25,523 nt of DNA from Bacteroides sp. CAG:770 (GTDB lineage: Bacteria; Bacteroidota; Bacteroidia; Bacteroidales; UBA932): NCBI GenBank assembly GCA_000435075.1, contig FR890640.1, positions 1 through 25,523 on the forward strand, in the 5' to 3' direction. A program made the position numbers and the translations under genes. Below, piece after piece: positions 9,001 through 16,748 of the stretch. Numbering within the stretch: the stretch's first letter is position 1; each line of letters begins with the position of its first letter. Under the pieces are notes generated by a model that worked only from the letters and a program-made list of their open reading frames with translations, ran no database searches and was not told where the DNA came from.

Positions 9001-9153
9001 CCTCTCGCTCTCGGCGGCGAACTACCGGGCAACGAAATCCAGAGCCCGATGGCGAAGGTTCTTCTCGGCGGTTTGCTGACTTCGACGATGCTCAACGGCT
9101 TCATCATCCCTGTGGTCTATATCCTCATCAGCAGGAGAAAGAGTAATAAATAG
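6067..9153 (+). CDS. Heavy-metal efflux RND transporter, CzcA/CusA family
   Basis: This inner-membrane proton-driven metal exporter has 1028 residues, the normal size for HME-RND pumps. It has TM1 near residues 12-30, a large periplasmic loop, a TM block near 340-500, a second loop, and a TM block near 865-1020. The TM4 acidic signature GSLVDDAIVDVEN lies at 400-412, matching the proton-relay motif of the family. Compared from memory with E. coli CusA, two of the three methionines that bind Cu(I)/Ag(I) appear replaced: the residue after NEGSFTI is Asn571, and the position after ALGVN is Val. A divalent-cation substrate (Zn/Co/Cd/Ni) is therefore more likely than Cu/Ag. It lies between adaptor and channel genes. 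A 297-codon antisense frame inside it is a shadow. Confidence 0.95.
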   Translation: MLDKIIRFSLQNRLFILMAAVLLMVGGIYTTYHMDVDVFPDLNAPTVVVMTEATGMAAEEVEKLVTFPVESAVNGATDVRRVRSSSTTGFSVVWVEFDWGTDIYKDRQIVSEKLAEVSESLPPTCGKPTLGPQSSILGEVFIIGLTSDKTSMQDLRTIADWTIRPRLLSLGGVAQVTVLGGDIKEYQILLSPEKMRHYGITLQEVMNAAQDMNRSSAGGVLYEYGNEYIIRGVLSTNDADAIGRAVVKMDGDAPITLASIAEIKAGAKAPKLGLASHRGKPAVLMTVTKQPNASTIELTAKLDKAVEDLKTQIPADINVATDIFRQQKFIDSSIDNIKKSLYEGALFVIIVLFFFLMNVRTTLISLVTIPLSLVVSILTLKFMGLTINTMSIGGMAIAIGSLVDDAIVDVENVFKHLRQNRRLPESERKSVIEVVFNASREVRLPILNSTFIIVVSFVPLFFLTGMEGRMLRPLGIAFITALFASTLVALTLTPVLCSYLLGGDKSDKAGKDPAIVRWLQKVYNVALEWVISHKKTTLGAVLALFAVALGIFFSLGSSFLPAFNEGSFTINVSTLPGVSLEESDNVGRRAEELLLTVPEIKTVARKTGRAELDEHALGVNVSEIEAPFELGKRSKKEVVAEVRAKLNTLPGVNVEIGQPISHRIDAMLSGTRANIAIKLFGTDLDKMFLLGNQIKSEIEGIPGIADLNVEQQIERPQLQIVPNREMMAKYGITPSEFNDMVEVYLAGKVVSQVYEGNKVFDLTLKAADDSRNSIEEIRNISVDAVGGKIPFGQIAQIRSAAGPNTINRENVARKIVISANVSDGDLQGAVTRIQKAINDNVELPEGYHVEYGGQFESAQSASRTLLFTSLMAIIVIFLLLYGQFKDVRQASAVLLNLPLALIGGIFAIFFADKIISIPAIIGFISLFGIATRNGMLLIDRYNELRSEGLSLHDAVIKGSLDRLNPILMTALTSALALVPLALGGELPGNEIQSPMAKVLLGGLLTSTMLNGFIIPVVYILISRRKSNK

Positions 9154-9160
9154 GAATTAT

Positions 9161-10381
9161 ATGATTATCAATAAATTAAATATTTCATTCCGGGCAGCAT
9201 GCATCGCCCTGTCGCTTGTCTCGGCTTCGGTTTCTGCTGTTCCGGCTTCTGCTCAGGAGAAGATCTCGGATATTTTGTCAATGATAGAGCAGAACAATAC
9301 AGAACTTCAGGCGTTGAGGAAACGTGCTGAGTCTGAGCAGTATGGATATAAGGCGGAGCGTGCTTTGGATGCTCCTGAGATTGGTTTCGATTATCTCTGG
9401 AGCAGTCCTGCAGATATCGGTACCAGAAAGGATGTGTCTGTCACACAGAGTGTTGATCTTGCGGCATTGACAGGAGCCCGCGGCAAGCTCGCGACTTCCA
9501 AGACGGCTCTTTCTGATGCACAGTACCGCATCGACCGCCAGCGTGTTCTGCTTGAGGCCAAGAGTCTGTATATCAATATTGTATATTGCAATGCCCTGGC
9601 TTCTGAACTGTCTGAGAGGATTGCCCGTTCTGAGAAAATCGAGGCGGCTTACCGTGATATGCAGTTGCGCGGAGAGACGGACATGATAGAGGTCAATAAG
9701 GCACATCTGGCCTATGTCGCCCAGAAGAACGCCCTGGCCCGCAATGAAATCGAGCGGGCTTCGCTTCTTGCTGACTTGCAGCGTCTTAACGGCGGCGAAG
9801 CTGTTCAGGTCAATGCTCTTGTATATGACGAGAATGTGATGTTGCCTGCCGATTTCCGCATCTGGTATGACGAGATGTCGCAGCGCAGTCCGGAACTCGA
9901 TTACATGCGCAAGAATGTCGAGGTCAATGCCGGTGAGGCGAGGACTGCCAAGATGTCCAATTATCCGACTCTTACCGCCGGATATATGGCTGAACTTGTG
10001 AAGGGCAGCAATTTCCGTGGCCTTACTCTTGGCCTGTCCATTCCGCTCTGGTCCGTACGCAGCAAGGTACGTCAGGCAAACTCTTCTTATGAGGCGTCCA
10101 AACTGGAGGAGCGTGACGCTGCCAACCAGCTGTACAGCAGCCTTATGGGCTTGTATGAAAAGGCCAAGGGCCTGCAGGAGATTTCTTCGACTTTGTCCGA
10201 GTCACTTGCCGTCTCGACTGAAGCCATGGCATTGACAGAGCACAGGCTTCAGGCCGGCGAGATTTCCCTCATTGACAATATCATGGAGTTTTCACTTTAT
10301 TATTCCCTTGAAGATGAGGCTCTTGAGGCAGCCCGTGACTACAATCTCTCCCTTGCGGAACTGTATGCCTGGGAACTGTAG
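9161..10381 (+). CDS. TolC-family outer-membrane efflux protein (CzcC/CusC-like)
   Basis: This is the outer-membrane channel of the tripartite metal-efflux system encoded by the two preceding genes. It has 406 residues and a signal peptide at about 1-31 (cleavage after ASA). The mature part consists of two related halves of long amphipathic helices rich in Ala, Glu, Arg and Leu, typical of the OEP family. Length is near the lower end of the usual 400-480. It starts 7 bases after the pump stop codon, so translation is probably coupled. A strong hairpin follows the stop, marking the operon end. Confidence 0.92.
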   Translation: MIINKLNISFRAACIALSLVSASVSAVPASAQEKISDILSMIEQNNTELQALRKRAESEQYGYKAERALDAPEIGFDYLWSSPADIGTRKDVSVTQSVDLAALTGARGKLATSKTALSDAQYRIDRQRVLLEAKSLYINIVYCNALASELSERIARSEKIEAAYRDMQLRGETDMIEVNKAHLAYVAQKNALARNEIERASLLADLQRLNGGEAVQVNALVYDENVMLPADFRIWYDEMSQRSPELDYMRKNVEVNAGEARTAKMSNYPTLTAGYMAELVKGSNFRGLTLGLSIPLWSVRSKVRQANSSYEASKLEERDAANQLYSSLMGLYEKAKGLQEISSTLSESLAVSTEAMALTEHRLQAGEISLIDNIMEFSLYYSLEDEALEAARDYNLSLAELYAWEL

Positions 10382-10404
10382 GATTGCTGTAATATAATGT
10401 GATA

Positions 10405-10435
10405 GGGACGGAGCGCACAAAGATCGCTCCGTCCC
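10405..10435. terminator. Bidirectional hairpin between convergent efflux and dacB genes
   Basis: GGGACGGAGCG at 10405-10415 pairs perfectly over 11 bp with CGCTCCGTCCC at 10425-10435 around a 9-base loop. It lies between two converging stop codons, 24 bases after the TolC stop and 4 bases from the dacB stop. The plus side is followed by the modest T-rich stretch TCATTTATT. It probably serves both operons. Confidence 0.8.
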
Positions 10436-10439
10436 TCAT

Positions 10440-11975
10440 TTATTCCGCTAGCAGCACGATCAGCCTGTCGATGAAACGGGTGACGACGGACGTCCGGGTC
10501 GGGATGTTGTTGGTCATGATGGAAAAGATTACCGTCTCTTCGAGCTTTCCAGACGGAGGAAGAATGTAACCGCTATAGCAGACGACACCATTCATCGACC
10601 CGCTCTTCATGTGGACACGATGCCTCAGCGCGTCAGTCTGGCCCTTGAGGCGGGACGTCATGCCTTCATTGCCGGCATAATTGATGACTGAAATGAATGT
10701 CTTGCCGGCCTCGGATGCAGCCATTGCTTTCAGATAACGGCAGAAAAAGTCCGGGGCAATGTAATTGTGGCGTGCGAGGCCGCTGCCGTCAACCATCCTG
10801 ATTCCGACTTCCGTACTGATGCCCAGTGAATCCAGTTCCCTGAGAAGCACCACCTTGCAGGAATCATAGCAGGCGGAACCGGTCCTGACTCTGGAAAGCT
10901 CCCTGATCAAGGTCTCTGCATAGAAATTATCGCTGCGCTTATTTGTGATGCGGGCTATCTCCTTGACAGAAGGCGATTTGCTCTCTCCGATAATAGTGAT
11001 GTCCTTCTGGGCCGGGGCCTTACGTAGAGTGTTCAGCCCCGTCTTCTCAAGATGCCCCCACGAAGGAGCGATGCGGATATTTCCGAAACTGTCAATGTCG
11101 CCGACACGTGCCACATTGACGCCGCCTCTCTCCAGTGCCTCCGCAAAATACCAGGCGCAGGTCAATGCCCCGTATTTGTTGCTGCATTCTTCCGTCTTTG
11201 CCCCCTTGTCCGATGCCAATGAACCACGCATTTCAGCCACAGGACAAAGGTCAGTGTTTATAAGGTACAGATTGTCCCCGCTTCCGGCGGGAGCGACATT
11301 GGCGGTAGAATAAAGCTCCATCCACGGCGCGGCCGGGTACGCCACGGCAACATTGACCTTACCCTCCTCCGAAGGAGATACATTGATTTTCTGGATGTTA
11401 CGGTGGAAACAAAGTGCATTGCCGCCGGTTCCGTAGAACGTTCCGAGGTCATCGTAGGACCAGGACGGATTTTCGATAGGTCCGTCATAAAGCCTGCCGT
11501 CCCCGATGACAGCGCCATTGATTTTCCTTATGCCCGCTCTCTTGAGCATCCTGCCCCATTTGGCGAACAGGCTGTCCCTGGACGGTGCGATTTTATCACC
11601 GCTCGCAATGGTCGGGTCGCCTCCGCCGATGATATAGAGGTCCCCGTGCAAAGTCCCGTCATCAGAAATTCTTCCGCTGTACCCCAGTTTGGTGGAGAAC
11701 CTGTAATCCGCGCCCAATCCGTTGATTGCCAGTCCTGTAGTGATGAGCTTTGCAGTGGAGGCCGGGATGAGTTTCTGTCGGCTGTTGTGCTCGGCAAGGG
11801 TGTCCCCGCGGAACGTGACCGCAAGAATACCCGTGAGACCTGAACGGAAAGGCTCTTCCTTCAGTTTGAGGTCAATGTATTTTTGCGCTGCCGCCGGACG
11901 TCCGGTCTGGGCAAAAGCCCCGAAACCGGTGACAGACTGCAATATCAATGATATGATAAATAAATTGCGTCTCAT
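10440..11975 (-). CDS. dacB: D-alanyl-D-alanine carboxypeptidase/endopeptidase, PBP4 type
   Basis: This is a periplasmic peptidoglycan hydrolase of family S13 (class C low-molecular-mass PBP). A signal peptide occupies about residues 1-22 (ending AFA). The three penicillin-binding motifs are present: SxxK as STAK at 73-76, SxN as SDN at 348-350, and KTG as KSG at 457-459. The long insert between the first two motifs is the PBP4 hallmark. At 511 residues it is a usual length. It removes the terminal D-Ala or cleaves D-Ala-mDAP crosslinks. It is transcribed alone, convergent to the efflux operon and divergent from galE, with a 209-base gap on the galE side. Confidence 0.93.
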   Translation of the reverse strand: MRRNLFIISLILQSVTGFGAFAQTGRPAAAQKYIDLKLKEEPFRSGLTGILAVTFRGDTLAEHNSRQKLIPASTAKLITTGLAINGLGADYRFSTKLGYSGRISDDGTLHGDLYIIGGGDPTIASGDKIAPSRDSLFAKWGRMLKRAGIRKINGAVIGDGRLYDGPIENPSWSYDDLGTFYGTGGNALCFHRNIQKINVSPSEEGKVNVAVAYPAAPWMELYSTANVAPAGSGDNLYLINTDLCPVAEMRGSLASDKGAKTEECSNKYGALTCAWYFAEALERGGVNVARVGDIDSFGNIRIAPSWGHLEKTGLNTLRKAPAQKDITIIGESKSPSVKEIARITNKRSDNFYAETLIRELSRVRTGSACYDSCKVVLLRELDSLGISTEVGIRMVDGSGLARHNYIAPDFFCRYLKAMAASEAGKTFISVINYAGNEGMTSRLKGQTDALRHRVHMKSGSMNGVVCYSGYILPPSGKLEETVIFSIMTNNIPTRTSVVTRFIDRLIVLLAE

Positions 11976-12040
11976 AATCTGTAAATTATAATGCCTCTTC
12001 TAGAGGCGGCAGCAATATAATGGTTGTGCCTGAATCATGA

Positions 12041-12048
12041 CAAAGTTA
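12041..12048 (-). promoter_or_regulatory. Possible -7 element for dacB
   Basis: CAAAGTTA on the plus strand reads TAACTTTG on the minus strand, matching TAnnTTTG, 66 bases before the dacB ATG. No matching -33 element is seen at the expected distance. A small palindrome, GCCTCT/AGAGGC (about 11992-12006), lies between it and the gene. Confidence 0.35.
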
Positions 12049-12101
12049 TGAAGAATATGCAACAAGTGAAGATTTTACAATCCTTTATCAGCATTATTTC
12101 T

Positions 12102-12109
12102 TAAATTTG
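12102..12109 (+). promoter_or_regulatory. Putative -7 element for galE
   Basis: TAAATTTG matches the Bacteroidota TAnnTTTG consensus and lies 75 bases upstream of the galE ATG. The upstream -33 region is AT-rich (TTTT near 12073) but lacks a clear TTTG at a 19-base spacing. Confidence 0.45.
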
Positions 12110-12144
12110 CAGTTCATTGGGGAATGAAGAATTTAACAACTTGA

Positions 12145-12162
12145 GTCCCGCAAGTGCGGAAC
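12145..12162 (+). other. Small hairpin in the galE leader
   Basis: CCGC at 12148-12151 pairs with GCGG at 12156-12159 around an AAGT loop. Two more pairs lie beyond a mismatch. It sits about 23 bases before the start codon in the likely 5' untranslated region. It could influence translation or RNA stability, but the stem is short. Confidence 0.3.
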
Positions 12163-12184
12163 TTGGATTTAATAAACAATAACT

Positions 12185-13258
12185 ATGAGCAAAAGAGTTC
12201 TAGTGTCAGGCGGTGCCGGATTTATCGGCAGCCACGTGACTGTCGAGCTGATTCAGGCCGGCTATGAAGTGGTAGTCGCAGACGATATGTCAAACTGCGA
12301 CATGACATGTTTCGAAGGAGTCAAGAAAATCACCGGAAGGGAGGACATCCCGTTCATCAAGATGGACTTCTGTGACCTTGATGCAGTTAACAGACTGTTC
12401 TCGGAGTACCGCATTGATGCAGTCATCCATTTCGCGGCGTTCAAGGCTGTCGGTGAATCAGTCGCAGAACCTGTCAAGTACTACAGCAACAACCTGAGCT
12501 CTTTCCTCAATGTCATTGAGGCGGCACGCACACACGGCGGATGCAATGTGCTCTTCTCATCATCAGCCACAGTCTATGGCGAACCTGAGAAACTCCCTGT
12601 AACTGAGGAGTCTCCTCGCCAGCCTGCAACCTCTCCTTACGGAAATACCAAGCAGATTTGCGAGGATATCCTCCGCGATTCAGTTATGGCTTATGCCAGA
12701 TACGGCAAGGATGTCATGGCAGGCACAGACAGAGAGGGTTGCATCAAGGGTATCGCCCTCAGATATTTCAACCCTATCGGAGCGCATCCGTCAGCATTGA
12801 TAGGTGAACTTCCGAGAGGCGTTCCTAACAACCTCGTTCCGTTCATCACACAGACCGCCATCGGAAAGCGTGAGTGCCTGAGCATCTTCGGCAACGACTA
12901 TCCTACCCCTGACGGAACCTGCCAGAGAGACTACATTGACATCGTTGACCTTGCAAAGGCTCACGTCTTCGCTGTCTCCAGAATGCTCGACGGCAAGATG
13001 GAAAAGGACTACGAAATCTTCAATATCGGTACCGGACGCCCTGTTTCAGTTCTTGAACTTGTCAATGCTTTCGAAAAGGTCAATGGCGTGAAACTTAACT
13101 ATAAGTTCGCTCCTCGCCGTGCCGGAGACGTGACTGCAATCTGGGCAGATCCGACACTTGCAAACCAGAAGCTTGGCTGGAAAGCAGAGCGTACCGTTGA
13201 GGAAACTCTCGCATCAGCATGGGCTTGGGAAAAACATCTCGCAGAGCTGAACAAATAG
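12185..13258 (+). CDS. galE: UDP-glucose 4-epimerase
   Basis: This cytosolic NAD-dependent enzyme interconverts UDP-glucose and UDP-galactose for galactose use and surface-sugar precursors. It is an extended short-chain dehydrogenase fold with the Rossmann motif GGAGFIG at 9-15, catalytic Ser in the SSSATVYGEP segment (125-134), and the YxxxK pair Tyr152/Lys156 in SPYGNTKQ. Its 357 residues slightly exceed the common 338-345; the extra length appears around residues 168-185 (MAYARYGKDVMAG). It is a single-gene transcription unit with a -7 element upstream and a strong terminator downstream. UDP-GlcNAc epimerase activity cannot be excluded. Confidence 0.93.
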   Translation: MSKRVLVSGGAGFIGSHVTVELIQAGYEVVVADDMSNCDMTCFEGVKKITGREDIPFIKMDFCDLDAVNRLFSEYRIDAVIHFAAFKAVGESVAEPVKYYSNNLSSFLNVIEAARTHGGCNVLFSSSATVYGEPEKLPVTEESPRQPATSPYGNTKQICEDILRDSVMAYARYGKDVMAGTDREGCIKGIALRYFNPIGAHPSALIGELPRGVPNNLVPFITQTAIGKRECLSIFGNDYPTPDGTCQRDYIDIVDLAKAHVFAVSRMLDGKMEKDYEIFNIGTGRPVSVLELVNAFEKVNGVKLNYKFAPRRAGDVTAIWADPTLANQKLGWKAERTVEETLASAWAWEKHLAELNK

Positions 13259-13278
13259 TCAGATACACTTATATGTAT

Positions 13279-13319
13279 AAGGCCGGCGTCGGGACATGAC
13301 TCTCAGTGCCGGCCTTTTT
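13279..13319 (+). terminator. Intrinsic terminator of galE
   Basis: AAGGCCGGC at 13279-13287 pairs with GCCGGCCTT at 13308-13316, and the run TTTTT completes a classic intrinsic terminator 20 bases after the galE stop. Confidence 0.9.
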
Positions 13320-13359
13320 GCTGCCCGGCAATCCCGATGGATAAACCAAAGATTGTGAT

Positions 13360-13367
13360 TATCTTTG
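13360..13367 (+). promoter_or_regulatory. Putative -7 element for the TonB receptor operon
   Basis: TATCTTTG matches TAnnTTTG, 64 bases before the chosen ATG at 13432. It is the same octamer as the one before the metal-efflux operon (4204-4211). No clear -33 element is visible. Confidence 0.5.
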
Positions 13368-13431
13368 CAAAGATATAGAGGAGCGTTCTCAAGTGGGCGG
13401 AGCGTTTCAACCTCTTGATAATCAAAGTATA

Positions 13432-15579
13432 ATGAGAGTTGACAAATTATTTTTCATAGCGTCGATGCTGATAGGCTGGCTGGCTCCCGGAATCCTGTCA
13501 TTGGCAGGAACAAGAACCGGAGAACTTGCATTGACACAGACCCCTGACACGACGGGCATCTATAAAGACAGGTCGGACAGCCTGGACGCGACGGTTTTTG
13601 TGGGCCGTCAGAACGGAAATTACCTTTCACGCGGCAAGGAACTGCGTACCGAAGTGATTTCATCTGCAGGTCTGAAGAAGATGGCCTGCTGCAACCTTGC
13701 CGAAAGTTTCGAGAACTCGGCCAGTGTGACGGTCGGATATTCGGATGCCGTCACGGGTGCCAGACAGATTCGTCTTCTGGGACTCAGCGGAGTCTATACA
13801 CAGATGCTGGATGAGAACCGTCCTTCAATGCGCGGACTTGCTGCGCCTTTCGGACTGTCCTATGTCCCTGGCCAATGGCTCGAGAGTATCCAGGTGTCGA
13901 AAGGTCTGTCCTCAGTGAACAATGGTGCGGAATCCATTACTGGCCAGATAAATACGGAATACAGAAAGCAGACGGACGAGAAGCCGCTGTTCCTGAACGC
14001 TTCAGTCATGGACGATTCCAAGACTGATTTCAATATTGCATCTTCCCTCCAGATGGGCGAGAAATGGAGCACCGTCCTGCTCGGACATGTTTCCGGAAAT
14101 TTCAAAACCGCCGACCACAATCATGACGGTTTCCGCGACGACCCTAAAATGCTTCAGTTCAATGTCGCAAACCGTTGGCTGTATTATAGCCAGAACGGAG
14201 TCCAGGTAAGATTCGGAGTGCGTGCCCTCCAGGACAAGAGACAGGGTGGCCAGGACGGATATGATTATCGTGCATATACATTGACCCCTGGTTCTCCGTG
14301 GGGCTCGGACATCACCAACAGGCAGTTGAACGCGTATGTAAAAGTAGGTGTGCCGATTAGCGAAGACAATGCCAAGAACATCGCTTTCGTGGCTGACTAT
14401 ACTCTGACCGATATGGATTCCCGGTTCGGTGCATCCAAATACTTTGCGACCCAAAATTCGGCTTTTGTCAATGTCCTGTTTCAGGACGAAATCAATGATT
14501 CTCACAAGTTTACGCTAGCCCTTGGCGGTACTGCCGACAGGTATAATGAAGACTTTATGAGAAAAGTCGCGGCCCAGACATTGACCCCCGGCGAGGCGGT
14601 CAGGAATTTTGTCAATGCCGGTGTTTCCGGAGAGTACACATTCCATGCGGGCGACAAGTTCTCGTCCATCATTGGCTTGCGCGGAGATTGGTTCCGCGGC
14701 GACGGACTTAAGTTCGTGCCGAGACTGACATTGAAATATACCCCGATCGAGCAGATTGTGCTGAGGGCCAATGGCGGCCGAGGCCTCAGGAGGGCGCTTC
14801 CTCTCATTGACAATATCGGTGTCTTCTCTACCGGAAAGTCCTTTACCGGCTCTTTCGGCAGGCATCTGCTTGAGGATGCGTGGACCTACGGGGGCAACGC
14901 GACTTTCTACCTGCCTTTCGGCAAGACTGAGGATACATACCTGAGCTTCGACTATTTCGGGACCCGTTTCGGCGAGCAGATGATTGTCGATTATGACAAT
15001 GGTGTCAATGCCATTGACTTTTATGCCCTGAACGGAAGACGGTCATACACAAACAGTTATCAGGCTGATTTCAATGTCGTGCCGTTCCGCGGTTTTACTG
15101 TTACCGCGACATTCCGCTACACGGATGCCAAGACGGAGTTCGAGGGACGCGGCCTTCAGGAGCGCCCGATGACGAGCCGTTACAAGGGAGTGCTGAATCT
15201 GCAGTTCGCGACAAATCTGAACAAGTGGATTTTCGATTTTACCGCATCAGTGAACGGCAAGGCCAGGGTTTATGATTTCATGAAAACCATCAAGGACAGT
15301 GACGGCAATCTCCTGTATGCTGACGGATATACGAAGACCTATCCGCTTCTCTATCTTCAGATTACCAAGAGGTTCAAAGGCATTGACCTTTACCTTGGTG
15401 CTGAGAATCTTACGAATTTCCGTCAGAAGGATGTCATCATCGGCACGGCTGTTGCGGGGATGGACGGCGGACATGCCGGCATCGACACTTCCCGTCCGGA
15501 TTTTGACGCGAGTGCGGTCTGGGGTCCTATTATGGGTACGAAGTTTTATCTCGGTGCGAGATTTACACTTTGGAAATAA
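13432..15579 (+). CDS. TonB-dependent outer-membrane receptor
   Basis: This is a 715-residue outer-membrane transporter, energised by TonB, with a signal peptide at about 1-27. The plug domain lies at roughly 60-178 and contains MACCNLAESFENSASV and the conserved GAESITGQI segment. The rest is a beta-barrel ending in the aromatic-rich ARFTLWK. Unlike many Bacteroidota relatives, it has no carboxypeptidase-regulatory-like domain before the plug; the plug begins almost directly after the signal peptide. The ATG at 13432 is preferred because it opens the signal peptide. An in-frame GTG at 13393 would place 13 polar residues first. An HMA metal-binding protein gene follows after 12 bases, suggesting that metal ions, perhaps copper, or a metal complex are the substrate. 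It carries eight to nine GTCAATG words. Confidence 0.92.
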   Translation: MRVDKLFFIASMLIGWLAPGILSLAGTRTGELALTQTPDTTGIYKDRSDSLDATVFVGRQNGNYLSRGKELRTEVISSAGLKKMACCNLAESFENSASVTVGYSDAVTGARQIRLLGLSGVYTQMLDENRPSMRGLAAPFGLSYVPGQWLESIQVSKGLSSVNNGAESITGQINTEYRKQTDEKPLFLNASVMDDSKTDFNIASSLQMGEKWSTVLLGHVSGNFKTADHNHDGFRDDPKMLQFNVANRWLYYSQNGVQVRFGVRALQDKRQGGQDGYDYRAYTLTPGSPWGSDITNRQLNAYVKVGVPISEDNAKNIAFVADYTLTDMDSRFGASKYFATQNSAFVNVLFQDEINDSHKFTLALGGTADRYNEDFMRKVAAQTLTPGEAVRNFVNAGVSGEYTFHAGDKFSSIIGLRGDWFRGDGLKFVPRLTLKYTPIEQIVLRANGGRGLRRALPLIDNIGVFSTGKSFTGSFGRHLLEDAWTYGGNATFYLPFGKTEDTYLSFDYFGTRFGEQMIVDYDNGVNAIDFYALNGRRSYTNSYQADFNVVPFRGFTVTATFRYTDAKTEFEGRGLQERPMTSRYKGVLNLQFATNLNKWIFDFTASVNGKARVYDFMKTIKDSDGNLLYADGYTKTYPLLYLQITKRFKGIDLYLGAENLTNFRQKDVIIGTAVAGMDGGHAGIDTSRPDFDASAVWGPIMGTKFYLGARFTLWK

Positions 15580-15591
15580 ATTTTTACAGAT

Positions 15592-15927
15592 ATGAATAAG
15601 ATATTTGTTGCGGCTTCCGTAGCCGCTCTTTCATTGACATTGACCTTGCCCGTATCTTCGTATGCGGCTGGTGCTGAATCTGTTGTCGCGCAGGCGCAGA
15701 AAAAGGCAGTCAAGACAGTCACTTTCAATGTCGGTATGCATTGCCAGAATTGCGTGAAGAAGGTGAAGGAGAACATTTCTTTCGAGAAGGGTGTCAAGGC
15801 TCTGGAGGTGAATCTGGAGAAGAAGACGGTCACCATCACATATGATCCGGCCAAGACAAATGAGGCGACATTGAAGAAGGCTGTCGAGAAACTTGGATAT
15901 ACGTGTTCTTTGGAGGATGCGAAATAG
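15592..15927 (+). CDS. Periplasmic heavy-metal-associated (HMA) domain protein
   Basis: This 111-residue protein has a signal peptide (about 1-26, ending SYA). One HMA domain covers about residues 41-108 with the binding loop GMHCQNC, whose Cys51 and Cys54 match the CxxC of Atx1/CopZ/MerP-type metallochaperones. The exported location makes it MerP-like in topology. It follows the TonB receptor by 12 bases and probably receives or buffers a soft metal ion in the periplasm. The ion (Cu, Hg, Zn or other) cannot be read from the sequence. The signal peptide region carries the double word CATTGACATTGAC at 15632-15644. Confidence 0.9.
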   Translation: MNKIFVAASVAALSLTLTLPVSSYAAGAESVVAQAQKKAVKTVTFNVGMHCQNCVKKVKENISFEKGVKALEVNLEKKTVTITYDPAKTNEATLKKAVEKLGYTCSLEDAK

Positions 15928-16009
15928 TTTTCGCGGAGGTTTGTTCGTTTTATAGCCATAAATGGTGATAATCTCTGCCGAAAAGTAAGTTTCAATCCTA
16001 AAAAATGAC

Positions 16010-16017
16010 TAAATTTG
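16010..16017 (+). promoter_or_regulatory. Putative -7 element for the NifU-like/GGGtGRT operon
   Basis: TAAATTTG matches TAnnTTTG, 32 bases before the ATG at 16050. At 17-19 bases upstream there is only GTTT/AAGT, a partial -33 match. The strong codon bias of the genes suggests the real promoter is efficient. Confidence 0.5.
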
Positions 16018-16049
16018 CAGAAGCGAAAAATAACTCATTATTCTAGAAT

Positions 16050-16742
16050 ATGATTTACACACAGGAAGTGCAGCACATGTGCTGCGTAGCTAAAGGCGCG
16101 AATCACGCCAATGCTCCTATCCCTGAAGAGGGTAAATGGGTGCATTCAAAAGAAATTAAGGACATTTCCGGCCTTACACACGGTATCGGCTGGTGTGCTC
16201 CTCAGCAGGGTGCCTGCAAATTGACACTCAATGTTAAGGATGGCATTATCGAGGAAGCTCTCGTTGAGACTATCGGTTGCTCAGGTATGACTCACTCAGC
16301 TGCTATGGCATCTGAAATCCTCCCTGGCAAGACTCTCCTTGAGGCTCTCAATACTGACCTCGTTTGCGATGCTATCAATACCGCTATGCGCGAGCTTTTC
16401 CTTCAGATCGTTTACGGACGTACCCAGTCTGCTTTCTCAGAAGGCGGTCTTCCAGTCGGTGGCTCTCTTGAGGATCTCGGAAAGAACCTCCGCAGCCAGG
16501 TAGGTACAATGTTCGGTACAAAGGCTAAAGGCAGCCGTTACCTCGAGATGACCGAAGGCTATTGCACCAAGATGGCTCTCGATGAGAACAATGAAGTTAT
16601 CGGATACGAGTTCGTAAACCTCGGAAAACTTATGGATGCTCTCAAGGGCGGTGCTACAGGCCCTGAGGCTATCGAGAAGGCCAAGGGAACCTACGGCCGT
16701 TTCAAGGACGCAGTTAAGTATATTGACCCACGTAAAGAGTAA
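16050..16742 (+). CDS. NifU/IscU-like iron-sulfur scaffold-related protein
   Basis: This 230-residue cytosolic protein shows the IscU/NifU N-terminal signature around GCSGMTHSAAMASEILPGKT (76-95), which resembles the GCGAAIAS segment of IscU. Cysteines lie at 11, 12, 49, 56, 77, 106 and 172; Cys77 and perhaps Cys49 and Cys172 are candidate ligands. It is longer than IscU (about 128), with N- and C-terminal additions. Six bases separate it from the GGGtGRT gene, a pairing I know from Bacteroidota and some other anaerobes, whose biochemical role is not established. Codon use is strongly biased (many CGT, CTC, GGT, ATC), implying high expression. A general iron-sulfur assembly role is the usual annotation but is inference. 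Confidence 0.8.
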   Translation: MIYTQEVQHMCCVAKGANHANAPIPEEGKWVHSKEIKDISGLTHGIGWCAPQQGACKLTLNVKDGIIEEALVETIGCSGMTHSAAMASEILPGKTLLEALNTDLVCDAINTAMRELFLQIVYGRTQSAFSEGGLPVGGSLEDLGKNLRSQVGTMFGTKAKGSRYLEMTEGYCTKMALDENNEVIGYEFVNLGKLMDALKGGATGPEAIEKAKGTYGRFKDAVKYIDPRKE

Positions 16743-16748
16743 GAGAAC

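Noticed and set aside
12505..12521. Palindrome CCTCAATG-T-CATTGAGG as a regulatory operator
   Set aside because: It lies well inside the galE coding sequence and is better viewed as another paired instance of the CAATG word.
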